DNA of 64,000 bases from Gnetum montanum (Eukaryota > Streptophyta > Gnetopsida > Gnetales > Gnetaceae): NCBI GenBank assembly GCA_015680685.1, contig MNCI01007798.1, positions 56,378 through 120,377 on the forward strand. The letters are read 5' to 3'. The notes beneath the pieces were generated by a model that was given only the letters and a program-made list of their open reading frames with translations, had not been told where the DNA came from and did not search any database. Of this stretch, positions 34,076 through 46,829 are shown one piece after another; position 1 is the stretch's first letter, and each line of letters opens with the position of its first letter. The position numbers and the translations under genes were made by a program.

Positions 34076-34890
34076 ACATGCATAACTGAATGTGCATAAT
34101 AAAGATTGAATATAAATAACTAAATGTGCATAAAGAAAAAAAATATATCCACATACCTATAAAATCATAATAACTAGCAAAAGAAGAATTTCCTAGGGTA
34201 ACTAAATTTTAGTATTTAATCATAAAATATTTAGAAGATCTATGACTAGGTTTATATAGTATTGAAACAAAGGATGGAAAATTTTAACAAAATACTCTAC
34301 CAAGTAGATTTCATTTGCATATGTAGGAAACTAACAACAACAATAATAGTAATAACAATAAGCCAATCTATTGAAACACATTTGACAACATTAAAAATTA
34401 ATAATTAAAGTCATGCAAATTTCTAGATTGTGATACTTTGGGTTAATATAGATATAATAGAATTTTAATGTTTGATTCAATTTCACATTTTTATCATACT
34501 CGTATGTGGCATGTATTTCAAATACCCCTTAGAATTAAACCTATGACTGGTAGATCACAAGTTGCATGTTCTAATTAATTAAGTAATGCTTCACTAATAA
34601 ATTTAAATACTTAAAAGGAGGTTTTAAAAACTAGAAAATTTTTAATAATATTTAGCTAGTGCTAAATACATATAGGAAATGTAAAACTTTGTTTTATAAC
34701 TTAATACTACCCACTGGAATTGAACTCATAACTTGAAGCTTCTAAATCAAGAATATTGTCATAGGCTAACATAAATACTTATTTTATACTTATATTGATA
34801 CTAATATTTTGTTATGGTTGGATAGAACCAAAGGATTTTTTATATAAATTATTGTTTTCAAAATACAATAATAACAATAAATCCTAAGTA
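34076..34890. other. AT-rich stretch without recognisable features
   Basis: The composition is strongly AT-rich with short ATTA/TAAT words. I see no open frame of note, no LTR ends and no similarity to the other elements in the window. It is probably old flanking repeat DNA. Confidence 0.4.
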
Positions 34891-34899
34891 TAATAGATC

Positions 34900-35870
34900 T
34901 ATCTAATATTCATATAACATGAACATGTTTTTTCTACAATTTCTTGGATCAAACATTTTTAGCTTGAATAACTCATACAAATATTGACTACATATTTTTC
35001 ATTTTCTTCTAAATCAATTCATTTTACAACATTCTAATAGTTTGGGTTACTCATCTTTTACTACTTAGAGTAAACACGCTCAACTCATTTTTTCTTCATG
35101 CTACTCATTATTCTATCTTACAATTTCAACTCTAAGATGGTGTGGTCTCATTAGAGTTGTTGCATGTAGATATTTTGTTTCATCATGTTTACCACCTCTA
35201 ATATTTTGTTAGTAAAATTAAAGTTCTTTTTTTATTTATGCCTTATTTTTCCATCTCTGTAAAACTTTATTGTAATAAGTTTCAAAGATTTTTCTGAATT
35301 TATTATTTCATCAATATTATCAATACCTCATTTATTTTGCCATAATCATTCTTCATGAAACCAGCCCTATTGCTAAGATTTTCATATAATCTCTTATGAA
35401 ATCTTATTTCTATTTTTATTACTTAAGTAGAATGTTAAGAATTAATATATTGCTTTATCTTTCAACAAAAACAAATTCAATTTTAATAAAATTATTACAT
35501 GTGAAACTTGATTTTTCACCTTGAATTCATCCAACATGAACTATTTTTGATGTTTTTAAATTTTCTTCCATGATTACTAATCAAGATCTAGGCCTCACAT
35601 CACACATCCATAAAGCACTATAGTTTGTAAAATTGTTTTAAAAAGATGTTTTCAAATTATCTAAGTCCAAATATTATTATTTCTACATTTGTACTTCATT
35701 TTATAGAAAGCCTCTTGGCCATTTGTAACTTGTTATGATACACAATACTTCCACTTATAATTTTGAAAGCATTCTACTTCCAAATATCTATATGTATCTA
35801 TAATCTCAAATATCTTATTATTTAGTTAGAGTGATAATCTTCTGGATTGTTGAACTTAAAAGGAGGGAAA
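34900..35870 (-). pseudogene. LINE-like (non-LTR) reverse transcriptase C-terminal fragment
   Basis: Minus-strand translation from about 35640 gives TILQTIVLYGCVM, a stop, GLDL, then SWKKI and HQK, followed by FKVKNQ and IILLKLNLFLL. This matches the LYGCExW...WKKIExxQK...P..ILLxE pattern in the region after the polymerase domain of plant LINE-like ORF2 proteins. Further on, HHLRVEIVR and a segment VVKDE-PKLLECC resemble the terminal RxHxLxIExGRW and VEDExHFLLxC zinc-binding end. The upstream part (35700-35870) gives EVECFQNYKW and NGQEAFYKMK, as expected before it. There are many stops, and no 5' part is present. Confidence 0.6.
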
Positions 35871-35879
35871 TGAATAAGT

Positions 35880-37342
35880 TCCCCAAATTAAAAATTTTTA
35901 AGACAAATCACACATACATGAAATTTAACATGGTTTCTCAACTTGGGTAGTCCACACTTGAAGGGTAGATTGCAAGCACACCTTTGGACTTTATTGCTCT
36001 CAAATGTGGTTTGAAGGGTCAACACCCTATACAATCTTCAAGCCCCACTTTGTAGTCTTGTGCCGCAACCCCAACCACTCAACCCCATAAGATTCCATTT
36101 GGCTTTGAATGTGGCTTCTAGGCTTTCACAACCTTTACAATCTTGAGCTCTACTCTGGAGTGTTATGCCGCAACACCAATCACTTTATCTAGTAGGATCC
36201 CAACAAGCTCAAGCAAGATGCTTTCCCGCAAGAAGCACATCAACCCTGTAGAGAAACAAGGGAGAACAATAATTACAAGGGATGAATGCAACTTAGTTTT
36301 TTGATCTTTTTACTTTGAGGTACAACACACTTTACAATGAAAAAATTATGATACAATGAAGAGAAACATTGATTAAAATGATCGAGAAATGATTAGACAA
36401 TGATCATACACAAGCTTGCACATTTTCTAATGCATATGATGTCTACTTATAGCTATCATGTTTTCAAATCCATCTTGGAACTCATGCAACTACTTGGAAA
36501 TGGTCACTAATGGTCATGGAAGACATATTCTTCATGCTTGAGACATCTATCTATATTTACCCTCTATTCTAGGAAGATGTCTTTGTCTAGAAAAGATGTC
36601 TTTTTGAAATTGGTCTTCATTCTAGAAGGATGACTTTTTCTAGGGAAAGACATCTTTTTCTAATGAAAGAGATTTGCTATTTTATAAAGATGTCTTTTCC
36701 TATGCTACCTACTAGAAAGATTTCTTTGGTATGCAAAAGAAGTTTCTTTTGTAGGGGCCAAAAACGAAACTGCTCGTTTTGATGCTTAGAGCCTCCAGAT
36801 GCCTCCAAAAAAATCTCCATAGACCTTATAACCTTCTAGACTCATTAAAATGAGCTAAAAACACTCTAAAACATGCCAAATATCCAGAAATCATTATCAA
36901 CAAAAATAAACACATATTTCTTGAATTCTTCATATTTGTCCATGCTCCCTTGAGTCCTTGTGATCCTGAATTTTCTTGTGAGTTCTTGAGTCCTTTTCTC
37001 TTACTCCTATAAACACAAAACCATACAAACATCCTTGTACTCCATTTTCCTTAATGTTTTGACATAAAAAAAGATCAAAAATCTCCTCCTTTTTGGTAAT
37101 GTCAAAACCTTAAAAAAATGGATTAGTCCTTATCAGAATATCACAATTCATAACCTACCTCTCCCCCTTTTTGGACATGACCAAAAAGGATGATGCATAT
37201 AAACCTGTCTCTTAAAGCTATATCATAAAAGAACAACATATAATATGTGTGACCATTATTACAAAAGAAACTCTCCCCCTTATTGGATATGATAAAAAAG
37301 AGAATGAGGGATTCACATATTTAAGAAGCAAAATTTTGTTAC
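35880..37342 (-). mobile_element. Probable Copia/Sirevirus-like LTR and 3' end remnant
   Basis: At 37085-37110 the minus strand reads GACATTACCAAAAAGGAGG then AGATTTTTG, and similar CCAAAAAGGGGGAGAG blocks stand at about 37160-37190 and 37265-37290. Multiple purine tracts of this form precede the 3' LTR of Sirevirus-type Copia elements. The DNA from about 35880 to 37080 would then be its LTR. It contains two roughly 105-base tandem copies (about 35975-36085 and 36090-36190) sharing tgccgcaac and ctcaaatgtgg/ttgaatgtggc words. No coding part is seen, and LTR ends are not defined. Confidence 0.35.
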
Positions 37343-38152
37343 TAATGAGCCACAATATCGTGCCTACGATATCATGGCTTTCCATGTGATATCACATACA
37401 TGATATCATGCCCTACCTCATTGCCTATAAATAAGAGGTGGGCACACTTGGTTTTCATAGTTAGTCTTAGTCCCTTACCCAAACTCTTGCCTTTTCTCCC
37501 TCTTAGAGTTAGAATTATTTCAGTGTGCCTGTAGTAGGAGCCATAAAGTGAACAGATCTTTATTTGAGCATTGTGTACTTGAGCACACCTTATGTATGGC
37601 AATAAAGACAAACTTTGTGATAAACCTTGCAACATTCAGAATAGATTAATTAATATTAATTACTGTTACTTAATGATTATTTTAGTTAATTAATGATTCT
37701 CTGTCACCCTATAACTCTCCTAGGTAAGCACACATAGTACGATCACTTCGAGCATGCGTGTAACACTTGGTAACCTAGTAATGATTAGCGTTTGGAAATC
37801 CTAGTAGTGTTGCACTGGTTCAGGATGTGTATGGCAAGTGAGAATGGATACTAGTGTTAGGATTAGTTAGAGCCTAGTTAATAAGTAATCAAATTAAATT
37901 AGTTACTTAGTTATCTCTTTCCTCCCTTATTAGTAGTAGGACATAAAAACATAAAAAGTATAAAAATCATATGCCTCAATTTTACTTAACCATACAATCA
38001 TGACATACAAGTAAGCTTGGGAAGTCAATGATTGATCAACCCATTCTTATTCCACAAAGGTGCATAAGCACTTAGTCCTTGGAATTTGACTGGATCATGC
38101 ATGGATGCTTGTATTCATATGGTTGAGCGTAGGAATACCTCACCACGCATCA
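37343..38152 (+). repeat. 5' LTR of element C
   Basis: The left end is TAATGAG, a mutated TGATGAG, and the right end is CACGCATCA followed by the PBS. It has a TATA box at 37426-37434 and a U3 palindrome cluster directly before it. Length is about 810 bases. The left boundary is certain only to a few bases because TG is changed to TA. Confidence 0.8.
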
Positions 38153-38153
38153 T

Positions 38154-38171
38154 TGGCGCCATTGCCGGGGA
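38154..38171 (+). other. Primer binding site of element C (tRNA-Asp)
   Basis: TGGCGCCATTGCCGGGGA follows the LTR with one base between, differing at one position from the complement of the plant tRNA-Asp 3' end. It is the best preserved primer site in the window and anchors the identification of A, B and C as Athila-type. Confidence 0.92.
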
Positions 38172-38289
38172 CTTTGTTGTTGTGTGCTAACTAGAACATA
38201 GGAAATCTTTTACATCGTTGGAATGAACCCTTGGGGTTGGTTAAATAAAAATAATAAATAATAATACATTGCACACTAAAGAGACAATC

Positions 38290-39949
38290 ATGTCTCCTTC
38301 TTCGTATGAAAGTGTTTCACTACCTAGGTCTGATATAGGGAACAATCGGAGGCGTAGCACACATGATAATCCACCAGTCCCTCAATAGTTTTGTGTGGTA
38401 TATGTTCATCCTAATGAATATGTACCAAACTTTACCTTTATCCACCAGGGTGAACAACTGTGTTGGTGAGATTTAGAAGGTAACATAGTGTTACCTCCTA
38501 ATCGCTCTGTCCTAGGCATGCTTCTTCGTGATCTCACATGAATTGATATCCAAAAGTTACAGGCAGAGTACATTGTGCATGATCATGAATTGAGAGAGTG
38601 TCAACCCACGGAGGCATAGTGTCAAAGGGATTTGCAATAGGAGAGACATCATGAATCTCTGAAGGGAAAGTTTTCATAGAATGTCCCACATGTCCTAAGT
38701 GAAAATGAGGATGGTGAACNTAATGTCCCACATGTCCTAAGTGAAAATGAGGATGGTGAACCTACCTTAGGCAGTTTCCCACACAATAATGTTCCTCCTG
38801 TTGACTTCAATCAAGGGTTTGTGTATTAGAAACTTTACTCAACTATCCATAACCTAGATTCTGCTACCGATAGACACAAAGGGTCTAAAAAAGTAACACG
38901 AACACATGACAAAGATGGACATTCCGATTGTAACTATGATCGAGGTCGTGACCATCAAAGAGAAGGAAGCAGGAATTGACATGGTGATGGTCCTCCTTAT
39001 TCTTTACCTTCATCATCTCCTTCATCCTCCCCTTCAAGATTTGGATGTGGTCACAAGGAAAACGACCATGAGGATAAGGGTAAGAAAAATGGGAGTTGTA
39101 GACAAAATAGTCAAGAAAGGGAACAAGGGCACTCTAGAGAAACACACCATGAAAGAAGGAAGAGTAGGGAACAACATGGGCATCATAGATGCCACAGACG
39201 AGATGATCACAATGAACCCCTACTCATCACTTGAAGTATGCTGGACATAACTAAGGTCATTAGGATCCCAAGAAGGCACCAAAAGGATAGTGGGATCAAG
39301 AGATTAGACATGAACAATATCGCACAATTTAAAGGGGGATACAACACTAATCCTCAAAATCATCTACAAGCATTTGATGATGCATGTGCGTCATAAAATA
39401 TAGGAAGCGAATGGAAAAAACTTAAGTTGTTTCCATGGACACTAGTTAAAAAGTAGAGAGTTGGTATTAGTCCTTAGAACTGGAATCCATTCATAAGTGG
39501 AGTACCATGTTAGAATTGTTCAATGATAAGTACCAAACATACTCCCAGGTGTCCAACCTAAAAAAGGAAATCCAAGGCTGGAAACAAGGAGGACATGAAC
39601 CCTTGGATGCTGCCATGGGCCAATATTATGCACTATTACATTATTGTCCTAGCCATGGTTATTCATAGAGGGATAAACTATGTCATCTTTTAGATGGGCT
39701 TAGGCATGAAACATGAAGAACCCTTGGGACTTGTGCCCAAGGAAGACTATCAGAGCTTAGTATCCATCAAGTTCAAAGATTATTAGAGCAAGTTGCTAAA
39801 GAAGAAGGTGAGATAAGAAAAAGAGAGTGTGGAGGAATATAACAAAGATCCTTCCCTCTAAAAGAGGGGAGTAAGATTTTGTGAGGATGAAGAAGGGTCA
39901 CCACTCGAAGATATGGTGAATAAGAAAAATTTTCCTATCCAAACATTAT
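38290..39949 (+). pseudogene. gag: gag of element C, truncated by element D
   Basis: It starts MSPSSYESVS at 38290. It then reads YVHPNEYVPNFTFIHQGEQL and GNIVLPPNRSVLGMLL, matching the N-terminal gag of A and B. The linker is frameshifted. The core returns as STMLELFNDKYQTYSQVSNL, GWKQGGHEPLDAAMGQYYAL and LGTCAQGRLSEL, ending near EKFSYPNI at 39949. A 40-base duplication flanks a single N at 38720 (38680-38719 and 38722-38761), an assembly artefact. It is nonfunctional. Confidence 0.83.
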
Positions 39950-41762
39950 TGTTGTAATCGAAAACGTCAATGGCTAGAACACCGAGAGGTTGCTAGGTGA
40001 ATAGTTTAACTCTAAATCTATGCGAGGGCCTTGTTGGAGAGAAACAAAAGTAGTCAATTAGACAGGGACTTAATAGGTGTATCTTAACCATTCATAAATG
40101 CTTATTTCGAAAGTGAGGAACATGAAGTAAATTGACGATAAATAAATGTAAAGTAGTGAAAATAGTGAAAAACAATGATGATGGTAACCAAATAGCAAAA
40201 TAGACTTGGGTGAGAAAGTGCACCACCCCAAGGTTGCGAGTTTGATCCTTGCTTTGCTAATAGGTGTACAATCGAACATGCAACATGGAAGAGGCACAGC
40301 TTACACAAAGCACTATGGTCGTAGATCTCTGAACTGTAGAGCCAACCAGTAAACTCAAAGCCAACTAGAATGCTAAAAACTACCAACTATGCTCTCTAAA
40401 AGCCAACTTAAAAGCCACTCACTACCCCATCCAACCCCTCAATCATTGTTTGCCAAGGTATTTATAGGGCTATGAGCAAGAGAAAAACGTGGTCTAGATG
40501 CCATGTGTCCTAGGTGCCATAATGTGGAAACATGGTTGTACTATGTAGGTGTGCAATGCTAGAGGTAAGCTTTGTTACATTGTGATGATAGTGTTGAAAC
40601 TGTATGTGCCAAAATCTAGTGTGCCAACAATGTAATCAAAATGGACCCTATGCTCTAGGACTACATCTTCCCTACTCTTATAAGCAGGGTCAAGCGTAGG
40701 AACAATTTTTTGGGATTGACTAGGGGTATGCAAAATGAAGCAAAGTTGCTGATTTTGTCTGCCAAAGAGATATCAAGGCGAGAAAAATCATTGGCAACAA
40801 GTTATAGAGTTAACTGAAGATGTCTTGATGCCTCCATGTCAATGTTGCACTACCCATTCTATTCAGCACATTAGCATAGTGTAAGTAACTGCTCGCTATG
40901 CTGTGCTACGCTAGGTAGCGTAGCATAGCATAGCTACTGATCTTAACAAAAAACTTGCATAGGAATCGAGAGAATTTATGTGAGGCTTGGTTAGGAAAAC
41001 AACCACAATGTTTCTCCTCCATGTCAAAAAGCCTTCGGACTTGCTGAATTCATCTTTGGAACATTTCTATCATTTTTACATTGTTTCTACGCTATGCTAC
41101 GCTATGTAGTGTAGCACACTGTAGTAGCCAATGTATCATGATTTCTTGTTCAATCTGCCATTTTCTACCAAGAAACCTTGCTCGAGGCCTGAGGGCTAAG
41201 TGGGACAACTAGTTTTGAAGGCCAAAGCATTGCCAAGTGCAATCTTCTTATTGGAGTCACTTGGAAAAGGGTGCCATTTGTGTGCTTTGTCCTTGTTACA
41301 TTGTGCTACACTACATAGTGTAGCACCCTATGTTGGTGGAGCAAGTTTGCTTGATGGTTGCAACATGGAAAAATGCTCTGGAAGATCAACTTGTCATCAA
41401 ATTACATCTTGGATGCTTGATTGATCTCTTCAAGGCTTGCTATGCTACACAACATAGCATAGTGTAGTAGATTTCTATGCTAGAAAACTTGCCTAACTAT
41501 TTTACTCATCCTGAAAAATTTTGACAACTCCTAGCATGGTCCTTGGGTAGACTATCAGCTAGGTCAATTGTCTGATTAGGCAAGCTAGAGAGTCCAGTAG
41601 GCCTGTCAGCTTTAGAGATAGAAAACTTGCTGGACTATATAGTCTATCCTTGGTGCCTACACCATTTTATCGGTCCATCATGATACTACACTTGTGAAAA
41701 TTCTAGCCCAAATTCCAAGACTCTACTGAAGCAAGAGGGTCTTTAAATTTTATGGTGTTTCA
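39950..41762 (-). repeat. 3' LTR of element D
   Basis: On the plus strand it starts TGTTGTAATCG and ends GGTGTTTCA. TATAAATA on the minus strand lies at 40459-40466. U3 holds runs of gctatgctacgctatgtagc words at about 40870-40940, 41085-41115, 41305-41330 and 41440-41470. It aligns along its length with 53392-55288 but with many substitutions and small indels. Confidence 0.85.
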
Positions 41763-41785
41763 CTGGCCCCTCTTTGTTGACGTTT
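41763..41785 (-). other. Polypurine tract of element D
   Basis: The minus strand reads CAACAAAGAGGGGCCAG directly before the TGAAACACC start of the 3' LTR. Element E has the same arrangement. Confidence 0.7.
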
Positions 41786-43158
41786 GGAGGATCTACCCAA
41801 GAGATGTCAACAAAGAATATGAAACACCATGAAGGATAAGATGTCAACATCACTCTCCAATGGTCGCTCAAATATCACTTTGCTGTGCTTGGGAGTATCA
41901 GGCTAGTCCTGTAGGAAAAGGGGGAAAAGATGGATTTAAGGGGGCAGGTTCAGGAAAGGGAAAGATGTAACATAATGCAGTCCCTCGTTGGAGTGATTGT
42001 GAGGGAGTCGGTACGCATGGGAATCTTTCTTTTTTGGTTTCTAACCTCTCATCGGAATGCTTAGATATGGTCATTATGAAACAGTTGATGTGCCATTTGT
42101 TATGGGCACACCTCTTTTTTTTAAGCTCTTTTTCTCTTTTACACTGTTTTTCTTTTCTTCTACTGTTTAACCACATTCAATTGCAAACAACCTTATTGTT
42201 GTAGGATAGGTGTTTCCTCCCTAAGATGAGTTGTGTTACATCCATGTGGGGCTTTGACCTGCCTACATGTGCTTCTCATGTGGTGAGCTACATTATGCAC
42301 ATCATATACTTTGCAGTTGAGCATGTGGGAGGGATTTATATGCATCGGGAAAGCTTGTAAAAGAGATGTGAAATGGGAAACTGCGAGTGTGAGAAACGAG
42401 GTCAAGAAGGTTAAGAGGGAGGGTAGGATGTGTACTCCCAAGTAGCCAAGTTAGTCATGATGGTCAATTCGAAATGATGTAGTGTCCTGTCCTCTTGGAA
42501 AAATGCATCTCTGATCAATGCCATCTCGGCTTGTATATTGCAAACACAATAGAAAGTAGACTAGAAAAATGTAATCATGAAATGAGGTAATTGTAGAATC
42601 CAACTTGCTTTAAACACTGCTGAAGTAGGGAGCATTGTTGTTGAAGTATGTGACGTCCAAACAAGGAAGGCAAGCAGCGATTTTGGCAACAGCAAATTGA
42701 AGGGGTTGGCATCGAATAGGCTAGGAGTTGCGGTGATGTGAGTGCTTAGGAGTCCCCACCTAGGGCAAAAAACATGTAGTTTAGTTGTAAACTGAAAAAA
42801 CCTAGTAGCTAAACATCTTTTGAGCACAGATGATGGAGGGGGTTGGAGGGTAGTAAGTTTGTGGCTGTGCCACAATAGTGATGGGACTCTAGTAGCAGGC
42901 ACTGAAAATAGGATCTACTGCCAAGATGATAGGCTATGGTAGTGGTAGCTCCAGAAGGTTAGCAAGATGTTAGAAAACATCTTCGGATGATCAACAAGAT
43001 GCTAAGGGCAGTGGCATTGCATATGTTCAAGAGGGTGTTTTCTTATCATCGTGAACTACATTCTGGAACTGCAATGTCCCACCCCGTGTTGGCACTATGC
43101 ACACTCATTTATTTGTGGGATCATGGATGTGGGCTGAGAATGTTGTGCCGTGAACCCA
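41786..43158 (-). other. 3' noncoding region of element D
   Basis: Only short unrelated frames are present on the minus strand; none resembles a known family. The beginning (41786-41880) matches E 11331-11420. I looked for an integrase C-terminal remnant like that of E and did not find one. Confidence 0.5.
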
Positions 43159-43645
43159 ATTTAAGGTCTTGGTAGACCATCAGATGTACTGGTTTAAGGT
43201 CCTAGCACACCACGATGTGCTAGTTTAAGGTCCTAGCAGACCACTGTGCTAGTTTATCATTGTAGCAAACAATGGATGGGCTAGTTTAAGGTCGTAGCAA
43301 ACTATCACATATTATATAACTTGGTTTATGATATGGAATGAGTGGTGAGATGCCATATAGGACATGGCAGATTGTTGACCGAGTCAAAGCATATGTTAGA
43401 ATTGCTAGTTTAAGATCTTTGCGGACTGCTACTAGGTAGAGTTGAAAGCCAAAGCTACTAGTTTAAGGTCTTTATGGACCGTTAATAGGTAGATTTTAAA
43501 AGCTAAGATTTGCTAGTTTAAGGTCTTTGTGGACTGTCATTAGGTTACATTGTAGGTTAACGTCCTATGTAAACCAAGATTACCAGTTTAAGGTCTTAGT
43601 GGACCATTAACAGGTAGACTTTGTAAAGATAGATAGCTAATTTAA
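43159..43645. repeat. Irregular tandem array of ctagtttaaggtc units in element D
   Basis: About ten spaced copies of a core such as ctagtttaaggtcctagcag with gacca following, at intervals of roughly 40-60 bases. The same core in altered form (tagtttatagtcttagtgga) occurs in E at 12445-12610. It lies at the 3' side of the element like the E array. Confidence 0.75.
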
Positions 43646-45545
43646 GATGGAACACAATTTTCAGTGGGCCCACCTCTTATGCTGTAGAGAATCACTACAC
43701 TAAGATGTTACTATGACATAATAGTGCTATGCTACAAGGGGTGTCCCACATTAATCAGGTCATGAAAATGGCAAGTATTTTACCACGTTTGCTATAAATA
43801 GGGGTTTACCCCTTGGTAAACTTATCATTTTCATTGTCAGAGCCTAGAGCCCATACTCAAAGCCTACCGTGATTACATAGAGATGAAGAAAACTAGTGTA
43901 GTGGATTAGATGATAGGGAATTTACAAGAGAGACAATGGCACCCAAAGACGAATGGAAGCACCGAGGACTTGCCAAAGTAGACGAGGTGAAGGACACTCT
44001 GGGATGCCTGTCCAAGGCATGTGTTGAAGTGTGGAAGGCGGCTCCATTTGCTCTATAATTTACTACGCTACCCTTGTTTTCTAGATGCTATTATCATTGC
44101 TGTAGTGAAATTTGCATCCATTGCCACTGTTTTGGTTGTTGTTTTGGCTGCCACGCTGTTATTACTGCTAGTTGACTACAGCAACTGTACGGATGCTATG
44201 CTACAGTTTCATGCAACATCACCTTAACTTCCACTTTTGAGAATGGTGACTGCCTTGTTGCAAGGGTTTGGGTGATTCTAAGTGGCATAGCACATGCTTG
44301 GTGTAGTGTACCATCTTTATGAAGGGTTTAGTCATTTGCAAAATGTGTTAGCGTGATGTGTGCTTAATCGTAGCGTAGCGCAAGTTATTTCATATAGAAA
44401 CATAGGGTTGAGATAGTGGGGAAACTAAATTTTCTCTCATCTATGTTGCTTAAGGCTGCAAATATTTTTTACTATTATGCTTGCTACATTACTATGCTTG
44501 TTATAGATGTATGGTTGTCATGTTGTCACATGTCTACTGGTGCTAGTCCATTTTCTATCTTGTTACACTACGCGTATCATAGTCATCATCCTTAAGAGTA
44601 CATGTAACTGTTACGTTGCGTACCTATTATGTTGTGGTGTGTATCATGTAAAAATTACTATAAGGAATAGCCAGTGTTGTTATGCAATACGGTGCCTAAT
44701 GGCTATGCTACGCTGTAAGTGCCACTTTGTAATATCGCCTATAATTCTTGACTCTATTTTCTATTAAAATAAATTTGCGACTGGGAGAACATGCTATGCT
44801 ACGTGAAAAAAAAGGTTACGCTATGCTATATGTGAACAAATAATTACACTACACTACGTGTAAACTTCACCTGAACACAATGCTAACATTTGATGCTTTG
44901 TTGTGCAGGGTCATGTTGAAGCCCATTCTGATTGTCCTTGAGATTGTAGGAGTCTTATGTTGCCTCAATGAATTGGTGGTCAACATTCCTCCTCCCCACG
45001 CACATGTGGGGTGACAGGAGGTTTGGTTTCGGGAGGGTGCATGAGAATTCTTACATCTCCTCCTCCACTATTTTAGTATGATCATTTGGTCACACTTGTC
45101 AACAAAGACAATAGTCGCAATCATAGAAACACTGTTTCCTAGGGCAAGCTAGGGCATTCTAAAATTTTTGACTAATGGATCAATCGAGGGTGAGTGGGTA
45201 GAAGGCTCCAACTAGCACCCAAAAGGCTTGAGATGCTTAAGTTGGATTTGGGACATGCTCGAGTATAAATGTTATTACTTATACAACATGTTATTTGTTG
45301 CCCATCACATGGGCACCTATTTTTAAAACCCACCTAGGACCGTTTACTATGCCAATGGGTGAGTTCTTTGAAGGTATCTCATCATATTGTGTAATCCAAG
45401 TTATGCTAGACAAAGGTGTTAATAGTATATATATNTCAATTTTATGGAAAGTGTAAGAAATCTAGTTGGTTGGATAAGGAGTAGGCATCCCTCAGGCCGC
45501 TCACCATGGAAGACGTGTTAGTGGATCTCCCACCATTTTGCATGC
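43646..45545. other. Element D interior between repeats and antisense ORF
   Basis: No gene is recognisable. A plus-strand TATAAATAGGGG stands at 43793-43804. Copies of the U3 motif (gctatgctacgct, tacgctatgcta, acactacactacgtg) are scattered at 44220-44870. A single N at 45435 interrupts the sequence. The interval could hold a leader or introns of the plus-strand ORF that follows; that is speculation. Confidence 0.4.
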
Positions 45546-45652
45546 TATTTAAACCTAGTGGGCTAAACTGTGCATTCACTATTATATGTTAGAGTGATGC
45601 TCATTTTTTTTGCTAAAATTTTCTCTTCTTTTTTATTTTTCCAACTATTACA
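45546..45652 (+). promoter_or_regulatory. Candidate promoter of the antisense ORF of element D
   Basis: CTATTTAAACC at 45547-45557 resembles a plant TATA box, 96 bases before the ATG at 45653. It is followed by a pyrimidine-rich leader (ctcttcttttttatttttcc). A second box, TATAAATAGGGG, lies further up at 43793. There is no direct evidence of activity. Confidence 0.35.
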
Positions 45653-46702
45653 ATGGTGAGGAAATCCCAAGAGGTCACTGTGATTACCTCCGGGCATAAC
45701 AAAACTAACCTCTTTTTCAAGTACAAGGAGGTGGAGGAGACCCAGCGTTGGCTCTGCAATGAGGCCCCAACCATGCTTGTCCACAACCTTTATGAGGCTA
45801 GGCTCATGGATTTATTTTTGGCCATCAAACCATGTGTCCCGCCTACCAAAATGGTTTCCCTAGCCGACTCCTTCTCCAAGAAGGCTAATCGCTTCTGTAC
45901 ACGCATTCACAGTATACAAGTCATGCTTGAAATCAACGACCAACTATTTGCAGATCTTTTTGTGTTCCTTCTAATGGTCTCCCCATAAGAGAAAAATCTA
46001 AGAAAGATGCAAACCTTTAGGGGGACATTGAGGAGTGGCTAGGGGTGGCAAAGGACCAAAAGGGGATCTACATCGAGAAGGTCAAGCTAGGGGTGGCCAA
46101 AAATATTTACCCTATCTTCTATGCTTGTGCTTTTCCCAAGCTACTCTCCGAAGGAAAAATTCTTAAAGTTGAATAAGCTTAGATAATGAGGGATGTCATG
46201 GAAGAGGGGACTCACTACAATTAGGCCAAATACCTTTGCAAAGGGTTGCAAGCTAAAATGGTCAAACTCCGTGGGAATCTTGAGTCCTGTTTCAACGTGC
46301 ACCATGCCTTCTTTATAGCCTGCTTACAACATTTTGTGGAATTCTTGGTAGTCTAGGAGAATGGTGTCTAGATGCTACAAGATCATAGTCAAATTTCCAA
46401 ACCATGGATTTGCCAAGTATTCTATACCACATGATCCCAAGATCCCCTGGAAGCTATTGGGGAATCATTTTTGATGACGATCAGGGATCGGGTGGCACAC
46501 ACCTTTTGTGCCCAGGACAATGTGCAAGAGGCATCTCCCATTAACATAGGCAGGGTGACAAGGGGAAAACACCTCATTGCAAAAATAGTGACAACTATCT
46601 TACAATGTAAGAGGTCCCGCTCTACCAAAGAGACTCCCCGTACAAACAAAGAGAGGGGGAAGAAGGTGGGACTCAAACTTCGCAAAGTGTAGCTTCCAAT
46701 TG

Positions 46703-46822
46703 GTAAGTGTATTTTATTATTTGGCTAATGCTCACTATGTTGTGCTATGCTAGGTAACATTGCATAGAGTAGAATTTGTTTCAAGTTGGTATATCTTGCC
46801 CACTGTGATTATGCTTTATTAG
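46703..46822 (+). other. Candidate intron in the antisense ORF
   Basis: GTAAGTGT at 46703 and a T-rich end closing in TTATTAG at 46822 bracket a stretch without coding character. The stretch also contains a tgctatgctaggtaa copy of the U3 motif. Reading is plausible on both sides. Similar candidates are 47275-47363 (ending catgcaacag) and 47500-47588 (starting gtaagttaaag). All are predictions. Confidence 0.4.
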
Positions 46823-46829
46823 CAGAAGA

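Larger units (their letters stand above)
37343..39949 (+). mobile_element. Element C: 5' half of an Athila-like retrotransposon
   Basis: Plus-strand LTR (37343-38152), tRNA-Asp type PBS and a decayed gag follow each other in proper order. At 39950 the gag is cut by the LTR of element D. The rest of C is not found on the far side of D. The LTR belongs to the A/B family: TATAAATAAGAGGTGG at 37426, the palindromic ATATCGTG words at 37350-37410, and the aacacttggtaacctagta downstream block. Confidence 0.82.

Noticed and set aside
41898-42902. Short minus-strand frames in the 3' region of D
   Set aside because: Composition and lack of counterpart in element E suggest chance frames.
43159-43645. 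Regularly spaced repeats reminiscent of a CRISPR array
   Set aside because: Spacing and unit length are irregular, units degrade gradually, the context is a plant retrotransposon, and no cas genes are present.
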